Shown here piece by piece: positions 53,980-64,000 of a stretch of 64,000 nucleotides of DNA; position 1 is the first letter of the stretch; each line of letters begins with the position of its first letter. The stretch is from Anaspis maculata (Eukaryota > Arthropoda > Insecta > Coleoptera > Scraptiidae): NCBI GenBank assembly GCA_949128115.1, contig OX421962.1:14087262-14151261 (forward strand), given 5' to 3'. The position numbers were made by a program, and so were the translations under genes. The notes beneath the pieces were generated by a model. The model was not told the origin of the DNA. It searched no databases and was given only the letters and a program-made list of their open reading frames with translations.

Positions 53980-55509
53980 TGTGTGTGTGTGTGTGTATGT
54001 CTGTCTGTGATCTTCCACGATAACTGCCGTAACGTTGACTGGATCGACTTGATATTTGGTATACAAACATGGTTGTTTCCTGAAAAGAGCCCATTAGTTT
54101 TTGGCTGTCATCTGTCAAACCCAACTGTCACTATCATCAAATGTCAGAAGCTATATCTCACGGAACTCAACTTGCAATATGTCATTTGAAACCCCCTGAA
54201 AAACTGTATCCAGAAAAGTTGAAAACATTGTCCTATCTGTCATCTGTCAAATAATAAAAAATGTTAAAGTTCAAAACTTTACCAATTAATTATTCAAAAT
54301 CTATTCGATGGATTGGAACCAGATTTGGCAGGAAGCAACAAAACAAAAGAACCAAATTGAGGCCGCAGTTGCAGTTTTCCACCATTCTCCAGTTGGACGT
54401 AATGAATTTTCAAAATTTCTCCTGGCCGTAGCCACTCAGGAGGGGCTCTCGCCGGTGTTTCGACCAGAACGACTCGCTTTTGTAGCAGGACTCCACTCAA
54501 AAATTTATTCCTGCTCGGGGATCGACTTTTTTTGGAAAATTTCAACTGATGTCGAAAGTAGATTGGATAGAGCGTCGTGCAGGTCTATTTTCAAAGTCGA
54601 CACAGTTCCGGTTTTCTGACTGTAATTTTTTCAAAATGATATTTGCACATTCCGTGAATTTGAGAAAAACGCAATGCAAACTTCTACATACGGTAGGCCC
54701 CACGAAATATCAATTTTAGGTGCAGACATGCTGTGAATAAAAGTTGGAGAAAAGATTGAGCTAATTTTTGGAGGAAAAATTTTCGAAATCGGATCAACTG
54801 TTGCCGAGTTTTCCTCTCTGGAAAAACTGCAAATTTTCCAACTTTTTATTCCGTGAACAGATTTCTTGGAATTGTCTTTTTTAGAGAATAGATAACTGGT
54901 TGTTGAACATTTCCCAATAATTTCTCTCCAATTTCCCGGAAATTTTCCTCCTGAAAATATAAAACCACTTATGCGATCGTACAAATTGAGCGGTTCTGTC
55001 ACGATAATTACCGAATTATTGATCCGATCAAATCGAAATCAGGTACGGAGGCCTAAGTTCAGCCTGGAATGTTCTGATTAGACTTTGGGTGGATGATTTT
55101 GATCGGAAGCCCTCAGGTGGCACATTGGGTCTGGGTTTGTCTGCCCAAGCTCCAAATTGAAAATATAGAGTTGAAATTTGACACACAGATGCAGTGAAAG
55201 TTTTCAATCAAGATTTTGTAATTTCATCATCATATCTGAAGTAGGAACAAAAATTTCAATTAGGAACCAGCATTGCATTTTTGAGATATCACAACAGTTA
55301 GCTACCTAGTTCTACCTTTTGGATCATTTCATCACCTTGGAAAACTGACCTAACCTGTCATTTTTTCTGTCCGCTCAACAATGGATGCAGGATGCTTGCT
55401 AAACGCTCGACTTAATAGAATTTTTTCATCAATTTCCAAATCGAATCGCCCCCTCCCGAAGGGACACTTCATTACTGACGTCTCTGGATACCGCCGGGAA
55501 AGTTTTGTG
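53809..55509. other. Non-coding, with (GT)n
   Basis: Apart from the microsatellite at 53939-54006 no gene or structured element is identified. The stretch GGAGGGAAAGTATTGTAATC at 53832-53851, followed by GT repeats and a CACGATAACT-type segment, has the look of an interspersed repeat; I could not find a second copy here. Confidence 0.4.
53939..54006 (+). repeat. (GT)n microsatellite
   Basis: About 30 GT/TG dinucleotides with a few TATG and TCTG interruptions. Confidence 0.95.
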
Positions 55510-56610
55510 TCGCCCCACAACAGATTTTTTTGTCTACAATAGTACTTCATCTCTATCTTTCTTAGCGATATTAAATTGTGTGGAATCGACACCAAAATTG
55601 TGAAAATCGGTCGATATTTAAAAAAGTTACTTTTTTCAAGGGGGGCTCCCCCCCCCGCTCTCCTAAGGGACCGATTTCCATGTGCTGCGGAAAAAAATGT
55701 TTGTTAGGGTCTAAGTAACAACTGTGCAAAGTGGCTTGCTTGTATAGTAGGTTCACTTGTACCGTGATTCTAGTTGGCTGTGAGATTTTGTTTCTAAGTT
55801 TTCAAATCTGATATTTGAAAACTCCCTAGAACTTGGCAGTTGGTTGCATTGATATTTGAAAGTTTAAGCTTGACGACAAGATCAACAACTTTACCGTTTG
55901 TCAGATCGAGTGTCAAATAGACTGAAAATCACGAGTTTTACGAAAATTGTGGTGAAATTATGCCCATTACTGTGAAAACTGTGTTTGCGCCTCAGCTTGT
56001 GTCTTGAACAATAACGTCCAGTGCCCATTTTAAAGTCCTCGAGAGTGCCATCAAGAACTCGCTTCTGGGAGAAAAAATGGCCGGATGGGTGCTGGGCATG
56101 TACCCCATAACGTTCAGCTTTTCGGAGAAGACGTGGATCTATTTTCAAAAACCACATAATATGGAAGCATTGTGAACTATTCCTGGTTTTTAAAAGAAGT
56201 ACCCACACTCTGGAAGGCTGGAAACGATGGGAAGCTGAACCCTCCTAATTTTTGTGGGGATGGGATTCATCGGCGTTAATACTTGATTTCACTGCTCAGG
56301 ACATCGTACTGGAACAAGAAATTTGCGGAGCTTGTGAAAGGTGAACAACATCCACTCCATATTTGCAATTTGCAAAGTTGATTTCGGTAAATTTTCCATT
56401 TTTGACAGCAACAGTCAACACACCATCACACCAACATAACCTATCTTTCGAAGCCAGACGCTCAGGCGCACACTAGGCAGTTGGACGTGAAGTCTACAAT
56501 GCCAAACTGTCAAATTTGCCCAGCCTACTAGAATCACGGTACAAGTGAACCTACTATAACATCAAATGCCGTTTTTTTATGTGTACCTCGGCTACTACTA
56601 TCACAATTTG
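55510..56610 (-). repeat. Interspersed repeat X, copy 3, split by a TIR element
   Basis: The two halves, 55530-55744 and 56557-56600, join in the same order as the uninterrupted copy 1 (44806-45055, reversed). The interruption is the 812-bp element at 55745-56556. Confidence 0.85.
55745..56556. mobile_element. 812-bp TIR element with TA duplication and known empty site
   Basis: TAGTAGGTTCACTTGTACCG and ten more bases (55745-55774) recur reversed at the right end (56527-56556); the match extends to 36 bases with one mismatch. TA lies on both sides (55743-55744 and 56557-56558). In copy 1 of the host repeat the corresponding site reads GCTTGCTTGTAACATCAAAT (reverse complement of 44853-44872) with one TA, so the empty state is seen directly. 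The interior has no recognisable transposase. A Tc1/mariner-type non-autonomous element is inferred from TA. Confidence 0.92.
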
Positions 56611-56667
56611 CAAGGTGGTTGAGGGAACAATCGTGCACAATTTGAATTTTTCAAAACCATGCACAAC

Positions 56668-56926
56668 TACCGAGCGTTCATTAATTAAATGAGTCAAGGG
56701 TGCCTGTGACTTTAAAAACATCTGTCGGAACTAGCATCGTACATGATCGAGGAGTATTTTCGAACTTGAAGTATTCTCGTGCACTTATGACAGATCAGAG
56801 ATCAATAATATGGGACGTAACTTGTCAAAGTTTGACAAATTTATTACAAAAAGATTACGCTAGTTTCGACAGACGTTTTTTAATTCACAGGCACCCTTGA
56901 CCCATTTAATTTATGAACTCTCGGTA
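56668..56926. mobile_element. 259-bp TA-bounded MITE
   Basis: TACCGAGCGTTCATTAATTA at 56668 is mirrored by TTAATTTATGAACTCTCGGTA ending at 56926. The terminal pair continues through GTCAAGGGTGCCTGTGA for about 60 bases with few mismatches. Non-coding. Confidence 0.87.
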
Positions 56927-57074
56927 GAATTAGCCCGTGTCCCGATGGGCCAAATCCACATCACTTAACATAAAAACTCATATCTTGATTGTTAGACTTC
57001 CGAACCAATTAATTACTAAACCGTTGAGGGCAATGATTTCTACAGGTGTCCCGGAATAGGAGTTACTACAGGGA
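56927..57074. other. Short flank
   Basis: This includes GTGTCCCGGAATAGGAGTTA, reminiscent of the GTCCCGAAATTAATGC end at 33622 but too diverged to assign. Confidence 0.35.
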
Positions 57075-58200
57075 GATAGATAATGGAGTATTGAATATAC
57101 TTCGAAAAAAATATTTTTTTTTATGGAAATAGAAACTTTAGTGAAAAAGAACTGACCCGTATTTTTTTATTAAACCAAAAATCGTATCCTTTGGCCGCCA
57201 TAAATAAACGAAATTCTTATATTCTGCCTATTTCTGACGTCATTTACACAGGCAGTATAGGCGGTGACTCGCTGTGACGTCAGAACTAAACTGCGCAACA
57301 TATATGTTGTCGCGAGGGAAAAATTAGTCCGAGTTTGGACCACAATAACTTTTGAATGACACAAACTATTTTAATTCTGTTTTGACGGTTAGCGAACTCA
57401 GTTTCTCCGTTATTTACTTTCAGGAGGTGAAGATCTGGAAGCTCCATGTAAAATATCTACAGGGTGAAATGTGAAACAGTACAAAATTTTAGCAAATGAA
57501 ACGGACCCCCATTTTCAGAATAATTTTTTTTCTCAAATGCACATGAAAGGATTATAAAGCGTTATATTTGAGCTTGCGCCCAGTTTTAAAATTTTTGAAA
57601 TCGGAAGTCTGGTTCTGACTTTATGATTTTTTTCTCTTGGAGGATGCTGATTTATCGTATCGCTACAAAGAAGACTATGTTACTCTGATGATGGGAGGTT
57701 GCAATTCACGAATATTGTTGCTTAAACGGTTATCAGCAATTTAACTCGCAGACAATCTGGAATACCTTGATCAGGGCTTCAAAAAGGGGGCCTATTCAAA
57801 ATGGGCGACACAGGTGTTTTTCTTAAAAATTGAATTTGATCAGATTTTCACAACTGAAACAAGCTTTTTTTGTTATTTTGACCTCCTGAACTTGATGCTG
57901 ATGGTCAATTTCAGTTTTTGATGATGACAGGCTCCCTAGGCTAACATAGTCTTCCTTGTAGCGATAGGATAAATCAGCATCCTCCAAAGGTGCGTACAGA
58001 CCTGAGCACTTTTTCGCGGACGAACGTTCGTGCGAACAGTGCTCGTGCGCGCACAAATGCTCAGGTCTGGACGTGTAAATACGGAATTTCAACGCGCACG
58101 AACACTGTTCGCGGCGGACATTCCGTGGAGTGGAAACAACAAACACACATTTTGTGTGCGTGCGAACGCTGTTATGTGCGTGCAAAAATTGATTCCGAAT
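57075..58200 (+). repeat. Left arm of a large inverted duplication
   Basis: The stretches 57075-57638 and 57986-58170 match 62880-63560 in reverse: GACCCGTATTTTTTTATTAA, GGACCACAATAACTTTTGAA, GAGCTTGCGCCCAGTTTTAA and AGGTGCGTACAGACCTGAGC. The arm is interrupted by a 347-bp hairpin (57639-57985) absent from the other arm. Confidence 0.8.
57639..57985. mobile_element. 347-bp hairpin insertion
   Basis: GGAGGATGCTGATTTATC at 57639 is mirrored by GATAAATCAGCATCCTCC ending at 57985; pairing continues through AAGACTATGTTA for about 50 bases. The right arm of the large duplication reads straight through this position (CTTGAGGTGCGTACAG, reversed at about 63058-63078), giving an empty site. Confidence 0.83.
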
Positions 58201-60979
58201 TTCAGTAATTATTTCGATTCAACTCAACTGTGAGAGGTCTGGTGTTATTGATGGGTGTTAGTATTGATTCCGTTGCCTCAATGAAGATGCCCAGTAGGTT
58301 CAGTGCGAGGCTTTTCCCGATATATTGAGCGCATGATAATTTTCTTAAAAAGTTCAAAACCTTACTGAAGAGAAAAAAATTAAGCTTACAAAATAAGAGA
58401 AGGCAGAGCTAAGGTCATGTGGAGTGATACTTTATACTTGGCGTCATCCAGATTTTCAACGAGTCAGTGTATGTAGGTAACAAAGGAAAGCAGAAGAACC
58501 AGAGTGGTTTCACCAATAATTGAACCTTTCGAAAAAGCCAATGGCTGTGAAGAAGAAAAAGTAACCATAAAAAAGCCTTCTGCGAAAGACCGAAGAAATG
58601 GGACATGCAGAACTTGAAATTGGGTGTTCGACGCGTATGTACCTTACTTGAAAATATTACACGAGTGCCGTCCAAAAAACTAGCGATCCTGGAGAGGATG
58701 GAGAAGTTGTCAATGGAGAGAATGACCATCTGAAGAAAGCTATTGGAGGTAAAATGACTGGGCATCGGAAGACACCAACGGCCCTGAAAATCTAATTTTG
58801 AACATCTTCAGTAAACCATATGATGGCGGTGAAACGCATTGCGGTTGCGGAGCCATGAAGTGGACTTGCAAGTTAGTTATCAGCGAGTGGTTAAACTTGT
58901 CAAGAACACCCAATGGCTCAGCAAACTATGTTCCCGAAAATTTCAAATGATTGAAAGACCATCTGAAGAAGAACATCAGAAACGGTATTTTGTATCCTCC
59001 TAGACCATCTGAAGAATAAGTACCTTGAGAAACAATATTTTGTGATCTCCTAATAGGCCAATAATAAGTCATTGGCAATTATTTCGACAACCCAAAGACG
59101 CCAACCAACGGGTCTGTAGAAAAAAAGATAAGGTCTTTGATCACCTCTTCCCAAACGGCCAAGAATCGATATTATGGTTATGGAAATAGGAAATGTCATT
59201 TAAAAGTAGGTAGTTGAAGATCATCCGAAGACAAGCGGACATGACAACAATGTTAATATTGATACGAAACTTGGAGACCACGACGCGCGAATAAGACACG
59301 TACCTACAAAATTATAAATGGCGGAGCAGCCGTGCATCTGTAACTTGCCAGAATATTCGCGAAGCCGATCGACTTTTCCAGGGCTATTGCGAATGGATTG
59401 CCGCTTAATGCTGGAGAACACAGCAACGACATTGGGAGCGTCGAGAACCTTGGCGGCTTTTCTGAGTAAAGCTGGAATATTCTCGATTACAAGAAGCTAT
59501 ACAGGGCGGTCCAGGTTATAGTAGCAATAATTCACCATTCGATGGTCCGGCAAAAACTAGGTCGACATGCATAATTTAATTTTGCTCCAAAACGCGTCCT
59601 GAGGAAGATAGAGCCCTTCAAAGTTCTGTTTTTAAAATCTTTTTTTACAATAACTCTTAAGTCAATAGAGCGATTTCAACCAAATTTGGTACACATGCTC
59701 ACGGAATAGATATTCATCACTTGACGTAGATAACTTTTGTCAAAATTGTCCAGTGGCGTAGATACGGAGGAATTGTTCAACTTCTCCCACCCCATTTTCT
59801 ACGCCACTGGATATTTTTGAGAAATTATACTTTTGTCTTGAATTCCTTGTTCAGTTTAGAAGAAAGAGTGGCTTCTGTAAAATGTTGATCAGAGGCGCCA
59901 AATATCATTTCCGAGATATTTGGGTTTGAAACTTTGGAAAATGCCTCGAAATCGCGACTTTCAAATGCCTAAAAATTAAAATCCAAGACAACTCATGATT
60001 CCTCAACTGGAATAAGTTGTCTAGGTCGTTGAAGTTGTATGATGTGAGATTAACTTATGCCCCAGTTCCCTTCAAAGTTTATATATGAAAGATTCTCTCA
60101 CAGACTCAAAAATTATGGTAATAATATTTTTTTTTTGCCTCTTGCGTATTTTCATGGGACTCATGTTCAGTGTTTCTTGCGAAAGAGCCTTAATCCTTCA
60201 CCTTCCTTCACAATATAATACCTGAGAGAAGGACCGACACAATAACATCCAATAACATTATTTGCTTGATCTGGTGCAGAGCCGCCCATTTCTTCGTGAA
60301 CAATTTGATTACAGCGTCAGTACTCATTTGCGGCACTGAATGAAGACTTTTTACTTACATTGTTGTACTCAAGAAGCTTTTTTCTATATAATAATGTAAT
60401 CTATCGAAGCTATGTGATGTATGAGGCCTAATATTTGCAAATCATCCTTAGTAGGGCCTGTATCGCATGGTGTTTTTGATTAAAAGTTGCATTGTCCTAT
60501 TTCGAAACAATTTCACGTAACCTCATCTGTTCTAAAATTCAAATACACCACATTGTCTAACACTGCACAGAGGCAAATCAAGCAGATCAAAATTGTTTCA
60601 GTAACGAGTAATGACCAAAATTTGTGCTTGACCGGAAATTTGTGGCTTCTGTTATTACCTTATACCTTATACCTTACCTTATATTACCTTATAGCTTGTA
60701 CAATGAAATACCATCGATGACCTATTGGTTCAATTTTAGTGTTGACATTTTTTAGGACTCTGCCAAGTCCATTTGACAAAGAGTCAGCCTTGATACTTAT
60801 GATAATGATTCAGCAGTCAAGTTCCAATAATTATGTCTCCACTGCATAAATATGTATTTGAAAGAAATTTAGGAAAGCAAAATGGAACGCAAAAGCACAA
60901 AATATTGATAGCACTAATAATGACACAAGAAAATACAAAAGAGCCTGAGGGACAATGGACGTTTCAACTCTCTATAGTC
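58201..60979. other. Non-coding interior of the large inverted pair
   Basis: GACCATCTGAAGAA-type words recur at about 58728, 58959 and 59004. From 59895 to 60035 lies a one-sided relative of the 32.9-35.0-kb repeat. TATACAGGGCGGTCC at 59498 resembles the palindrome ends but has no partner. No gene. Confidence 0.4.
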
Positions 60980-61185
60980 CGGGAGCCCACTGCAAAATTC
61001 TGGGTCGATCGCTTTTATGAAGAATTTCTGTTTCAATCGATAGTGGGCAATACGATGAATCTTCCGATACCCGACAGCCACCTTCCATCCCCTGCTATAA
61101 GGGTCGCCACCGGTTTTAAAGATGCCCATTTTGAATCATTTTTTACACCTCTTGCTTATATAAAAAAATGTCACAATGATTGACA

Positions 61186-61262
61186 GAAGGTGAGATGGTC
61201 GAGTGGTCTAGATAAAAGTAAACGAATTCAAAGGTCAGAGGTTCTAATCTCCGCGAATACCT
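61186..61262 (+). ncRNA. tRNA-like block, left arm
   Basis: A-box-like TGGTCGAGTGGTCTAGAT (61197-61214) and B-box-like GAGGTTCTAATCTCC (61238-61252) are spaced as in class II tRNAs. The acceptor ends AAGGT and ACCTT pair, and a long T run follows directly (61262-61269), as a pol III terminator would. The overall fold is weak, so a tRNA-derived promoter is more likely than a functional tRNA. Confidence 0.6.
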
Positions 61263-61853
61263 TTTTTTTATTCTTTTTTTTTCGCATTTTAAAAGCTTGA
61301 CAGATACATATCACTGTTTAATACAAAGATACCATTTTCAGTAGTTGAGGATGTTATTTCCTAGCATAAAAAACGGCTGAAACAGACTGCGGATCAGCTG
61401 CAGAGCGGAAGAGAAACAACAGATAGATTCTTTTGGCGTGAGTTACTGCCAAATCTGTGCAGCTAAAAACGTAACAGAAAAATTAGTTATTTAAATCTGA
61501 GCTGGCAAGAGAATGAGGGTCTTTTTTCAAAAAATATATAAAAATTTTGAAAAAAAAATCGAGTTTTTCTGATTTTGAAAGTTTGAAATACATACTTATA
61601 CATTTTCACACCTGATTTTAGGAAACCCTTATTTTTTTCAATTCTCCACACTCCACTGGTTTTCATGGCACTCACGTTTGAAGAAAGAGCACTATACTAG
61701 GAAATGCCGTATTTTTTGTGTGGAAAAAACGGCAGCATTAATAAATTTAGCGACGAAAGTTACTCCAAATTGAGAAACGTCGTTCAATTCCGCAATTTCA
61801 AAAAGTTCAAGTAAGTCAAGCTTTTTAAATGCGAAAAAAAAAGAATAAAAAAA

Positions 61854-61932
61854 AAGGTATTGCGGAGATTAGAACCTCTGACCTTTGAATTCGTTTACTT
61901 TTATCTAGACCACTCGACCATCTCACCTTCTG
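61854..61932 (-). ncRNA. tRNA-like block, right arm
   Basis: Mirror copy of the left-arm block with the same A-box-like and B-box-like texts and T run; only a few bases differ. Confidence 0.6.
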
Positions 61933-62137
61933 TCAATCTTTGTGACATTTTTTTTATATAAGCAAGAGGTATAAAAAATGATTCAAAATGGGCATCTTTA
62001 AATCCGGCGGCGACCCTTATAGCAGGGGATGGAAGGTGGCTGTCGGGTATCGGAAGATTCATCGTATTGCCCACTATCGATTGAAACAGAAATTCATCAT
62101 AAAAGCGATCGACCCAGAATTTTGCAGTGGGCTCCCG

Positions 62138-62879
62138 CACTACTAGGCAATAACACTTTGGGCATTGGAAAAAAATTGCTCATCATTCTAACTTTGGCGG
62201 AAGGATTATTTCTTTATTGAAGAATTATCTAACATGAAGACATACGCCACCAGCCATCTTTGGATCAGAGAACCACTGCTCACTTATTCCACCATTTATT
62301 CTATTCTTCAGAAAACGTGTTGGCATCTTTAGGTGTAAACTACTTTGAATATTGATCCAAGAAACAAGAAATATTTCAAAACCTAAAATTACGCATCCGA
62401 GATCTACCTTTGAAAATCAGTACCTTCCAGAGGACACACCAAATTGGCATTTTCTTCGAGAATAAAACTTTTTCAATGTCTTCTTCAAATATAACGTCGC
62501 ATATATACCCTTCTATTTTGAAAATTTAACATAGTCCATCGCTGGTCGAAGATTTCGCGTCTTTTTTATTTTTTTGCTGTGCAATTCTTTGATTTCCAAT
62601 TTTTGTGGGGCCACCTATTAACGTGAACCTGAAAATATTCTCAACGTGAGCACCGCAGAACTTGGCTCTAAGCGCCAGCGAAGAAATTTTTTTGATATTG
62701 CTTTTAGTTCTTGAGATTCGACGAGTTTAGTTCAAATTCACGGGATTTCGTGATATTTTCTAGAAGAACCTAAAAACGGTAATTCCAACTGAAATCCGTA
62801 AGGTGAGTGAAAGATAAGAAGATGGTACAAGCCCATTTTGAATACCTATCGAATGAGTATGTTTTGGGCTTCCTAGTCC
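62138..62879. other. Non-coding stretch
   Basis: Nothing recognised. Confidence 0.4.
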
Positions 62880-63560
62880 ATCATGAATTTTGAGCGTTTT
62901 TCATGTGCGGACGGCATTGTGCGTCGCGAACACGAATCCGTGCCTCGGAACGGGCTCTGTCCGTTGAAACTGTGCGTCCGCGAACATCATGCGTGCGTGT
63001 GTCCCGTCCACACGCACGCACGTGTCCGCGAGCACTGTTCGTCCGCAAAAAAGTGCTCAGGTCTGTACGCACCTCAAGAGAAAAAAAATCATAAAGCCAG
63101 AACCAGAGTTCCGATTTCAAAAATTTTAAAACTGGGCGCAAGCCAAAACATCACGCTTCATTTTCCTTTCATTTACATTTGTAAAAAAACATTATTCTGA
63201 AAACAGGGGTCCGTTGAATTTGCTAAAATTTTGCACTGTTTTACATTCCACACTGTAAATATTTTACATGAAGCTTCCTGATCTTCACCTCCTGAAGGTG
63301 AATAACGGAAAGACTGATCTCACTAACCGTGAAAACGAAATCGAAATGGTTTGTGTCATTCAAAAGTTATTGTGGTCCAAAGTCGGATCAATTTTTCCCT
63401 TGCGACAACATATTTGTTGCGCAGTTTAGTTGATGTTATTTATTTATTACGCCTAAACGATACGGTTTTTGAATAAAAAAACACGGGTCAATTATTTTTC
63501 AATGTAGTTTTCATTTTAATAAAAAGATTTTTTTAGTATAATACTCTATTGAAAAAAAAA
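62880..63560 (-). repeat. Right arm of the large inverted duplication
   Basis: Reverse partner of 57075-58200 without the hairpin insertion. It includes the GTGCTCAGGTCTGTACGCACCT end at 63053-63074 and a CpG-rich interior with CGAACAC/GTTCGTC words. It could be an independent copy of the same element in opposite orientation. Confidence 0.8.
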
Positions 63561-64000
63561 GGGGACTTTTCGCAATGAACAAACCCTCGCAAACGTATGA
63601 TAACGGAGATACAGGTCTTCAAAAATGTTTTTTTTGTAAAATAGTTATTTTTGCATAACTTTTGGTACTTTTGGCTTGAGATACAGAATTGAAAAATAAG
63701 GGCACTTTTCTCGATAGATATAGACCGAAGAAGTGTGACGTCACAACACGGCAACATGGCCGGCGGTTGACATTTTCTGGAGGCCAACGTCAAACGTGAC
63801 ATGACCGTGGGATGCACGGCACGTGGCATGCACTTGACGTTTCTCTGTTTGTGTTTGTCATGTGTTTGTCAAATTTTTGCGAAGGTAAATAACGGAAATG
63901 GATATAACAAAAAAGATTCATATTTTGGGCTATATCAGGTGGAGGAAATCAAACTATATTGCTATAAACTAAAAACTGCTAACCATAAACTGCACTGCGA
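63561..64000. other. Non-coding end of window
   Basis: CCCTCGCAAACGTATGATAA and GGAGATACAGGTCTTCAAAA at 63587-63630 are the reverse of the 35.20-35.24-kb text inside the 1.69-kb element. No gene. Confidence 0.5.

Larger units (their letters stand above)
60980..62137. mobile_element. 1.16-kb inverted element with a tRNA-like unit in each arm
   Basis: CGGGAGCCCACTGCAAAATT at 60980 is mirrored by AATTTTGCAGTGGGCTCCCG ending at 62137. The arms (60980-61303 and 61815-62137) are about 95 percent alike by eye; the loop, about 510 bases, is unrelated. Each arm contains a tRNA-like block followed by a T-rich run. One strand of each arm keeps a frame open with nearly the same product (REPTAKFWVDRFYEEFLFQ in the left arm), differing only by conservative changes, but the family is unknown. 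Confidence 0.85.

Noticed and set aside
53947..54189. Cys/Val frame over the GT run
   Set aside because: Microsatellite translation.

Overview
This is a eukaryotic, animal-type (very probably arthropod/insect) nuclear window that is almost entirely made of transposable elements and other repeats. The evidence is several non-LTR retrotransposons of metazoan type, tRNA-headed SINEs, Tc1/mariner relics, many TA-flanked hairpin elements, a BEL/Pao-like primer-binding site, and one fragment of a metazoan centriole gene (CEP120-like C2 domain, 45.67-46.11 kb). There are no operons, bacterial ribosome sites or phage genes. I cannot name the species from sequence alone.

Layout. 0-1.25 kb: old degenerate arrays and a crisp 16-bp minisatellite. 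2-3.85 kb: GC-rich sequence without coding. 3.86 kb: full-length tRNA-derived SINE with a 13-bp target duplication. 6.15-7.24 kb: long palindrome. 7.5-8.5 kb: dead Tc1-like transposase. 9.44-10.02 kb: MITE. 10.2-11.8 kb: decayed LINE. 14.2-16.0 kb: degenerate arrays and satellite-like units. 17.6-18.7 kb: palindrome. 21.4-21.9 kb: composite SINE. 23.25-24.29 kb: palindrome lying next to a satellite of about 119 bp (24.3-25.6 kb). 26.3-31.0 kb: the best preserved retrotransposon, a minus-strand Jockey/CR1-like LINE with Gag-like ORF1 and endonuclease/RT ORF2. 31.4-37.2 kb: nested repeats, a palindrome and a non-coding LTR element (TRIM-like). 40.3-41.0 kb: LTR and PBS remnant. 41.15-41.95 kb: palindrome. 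42.2-44.0 kb: decayed LINE. 45.67-49.4 kb: CEP120-like fragment with an R2-superfamily (restriction-like-endonuclease) LINE abutting its start codon antisense. 49.56-50.46 kb: broken copy of a multicopy gene family with a CXC Cys-rich tail. 50.8-53.8 kb: Tc1-like TIR relic and a 2.2-kb palindrome. 55.7-56.6 kb: 812-bp TIR element with a paralogous empty site elsewhere in the window. 57-63.6 kb: large inverted duplication enclosing a hairpin with a tRNA-like (pol III) unit in each arm.

How the parts work together. The intact-looking coding capacity belongs to two LINE families, each with at least one lesion in this copy. SINEs and hairpin elements are non-autonomous and would depend on LINE machinery or Tc1/mariner-like transposases elsewhere in the genome. 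The main unexplained theme is a group of long palindromes (0.8-2.2 kb). In at least four of them each arm is itself a diverged direct duplication (order A, A', A' reversed, A reversed), several are bounded by TA or by TACAGGGTG-like ends, and some carry copies of an AAGATGGCGGC-type motif. Long GC-richer stretches (2-3.4, 13.3-13.7, 16.0-17.1, 37.7-39.3 kb) may be intronic or regulatory host sequence, but I see no supportable exon in them.
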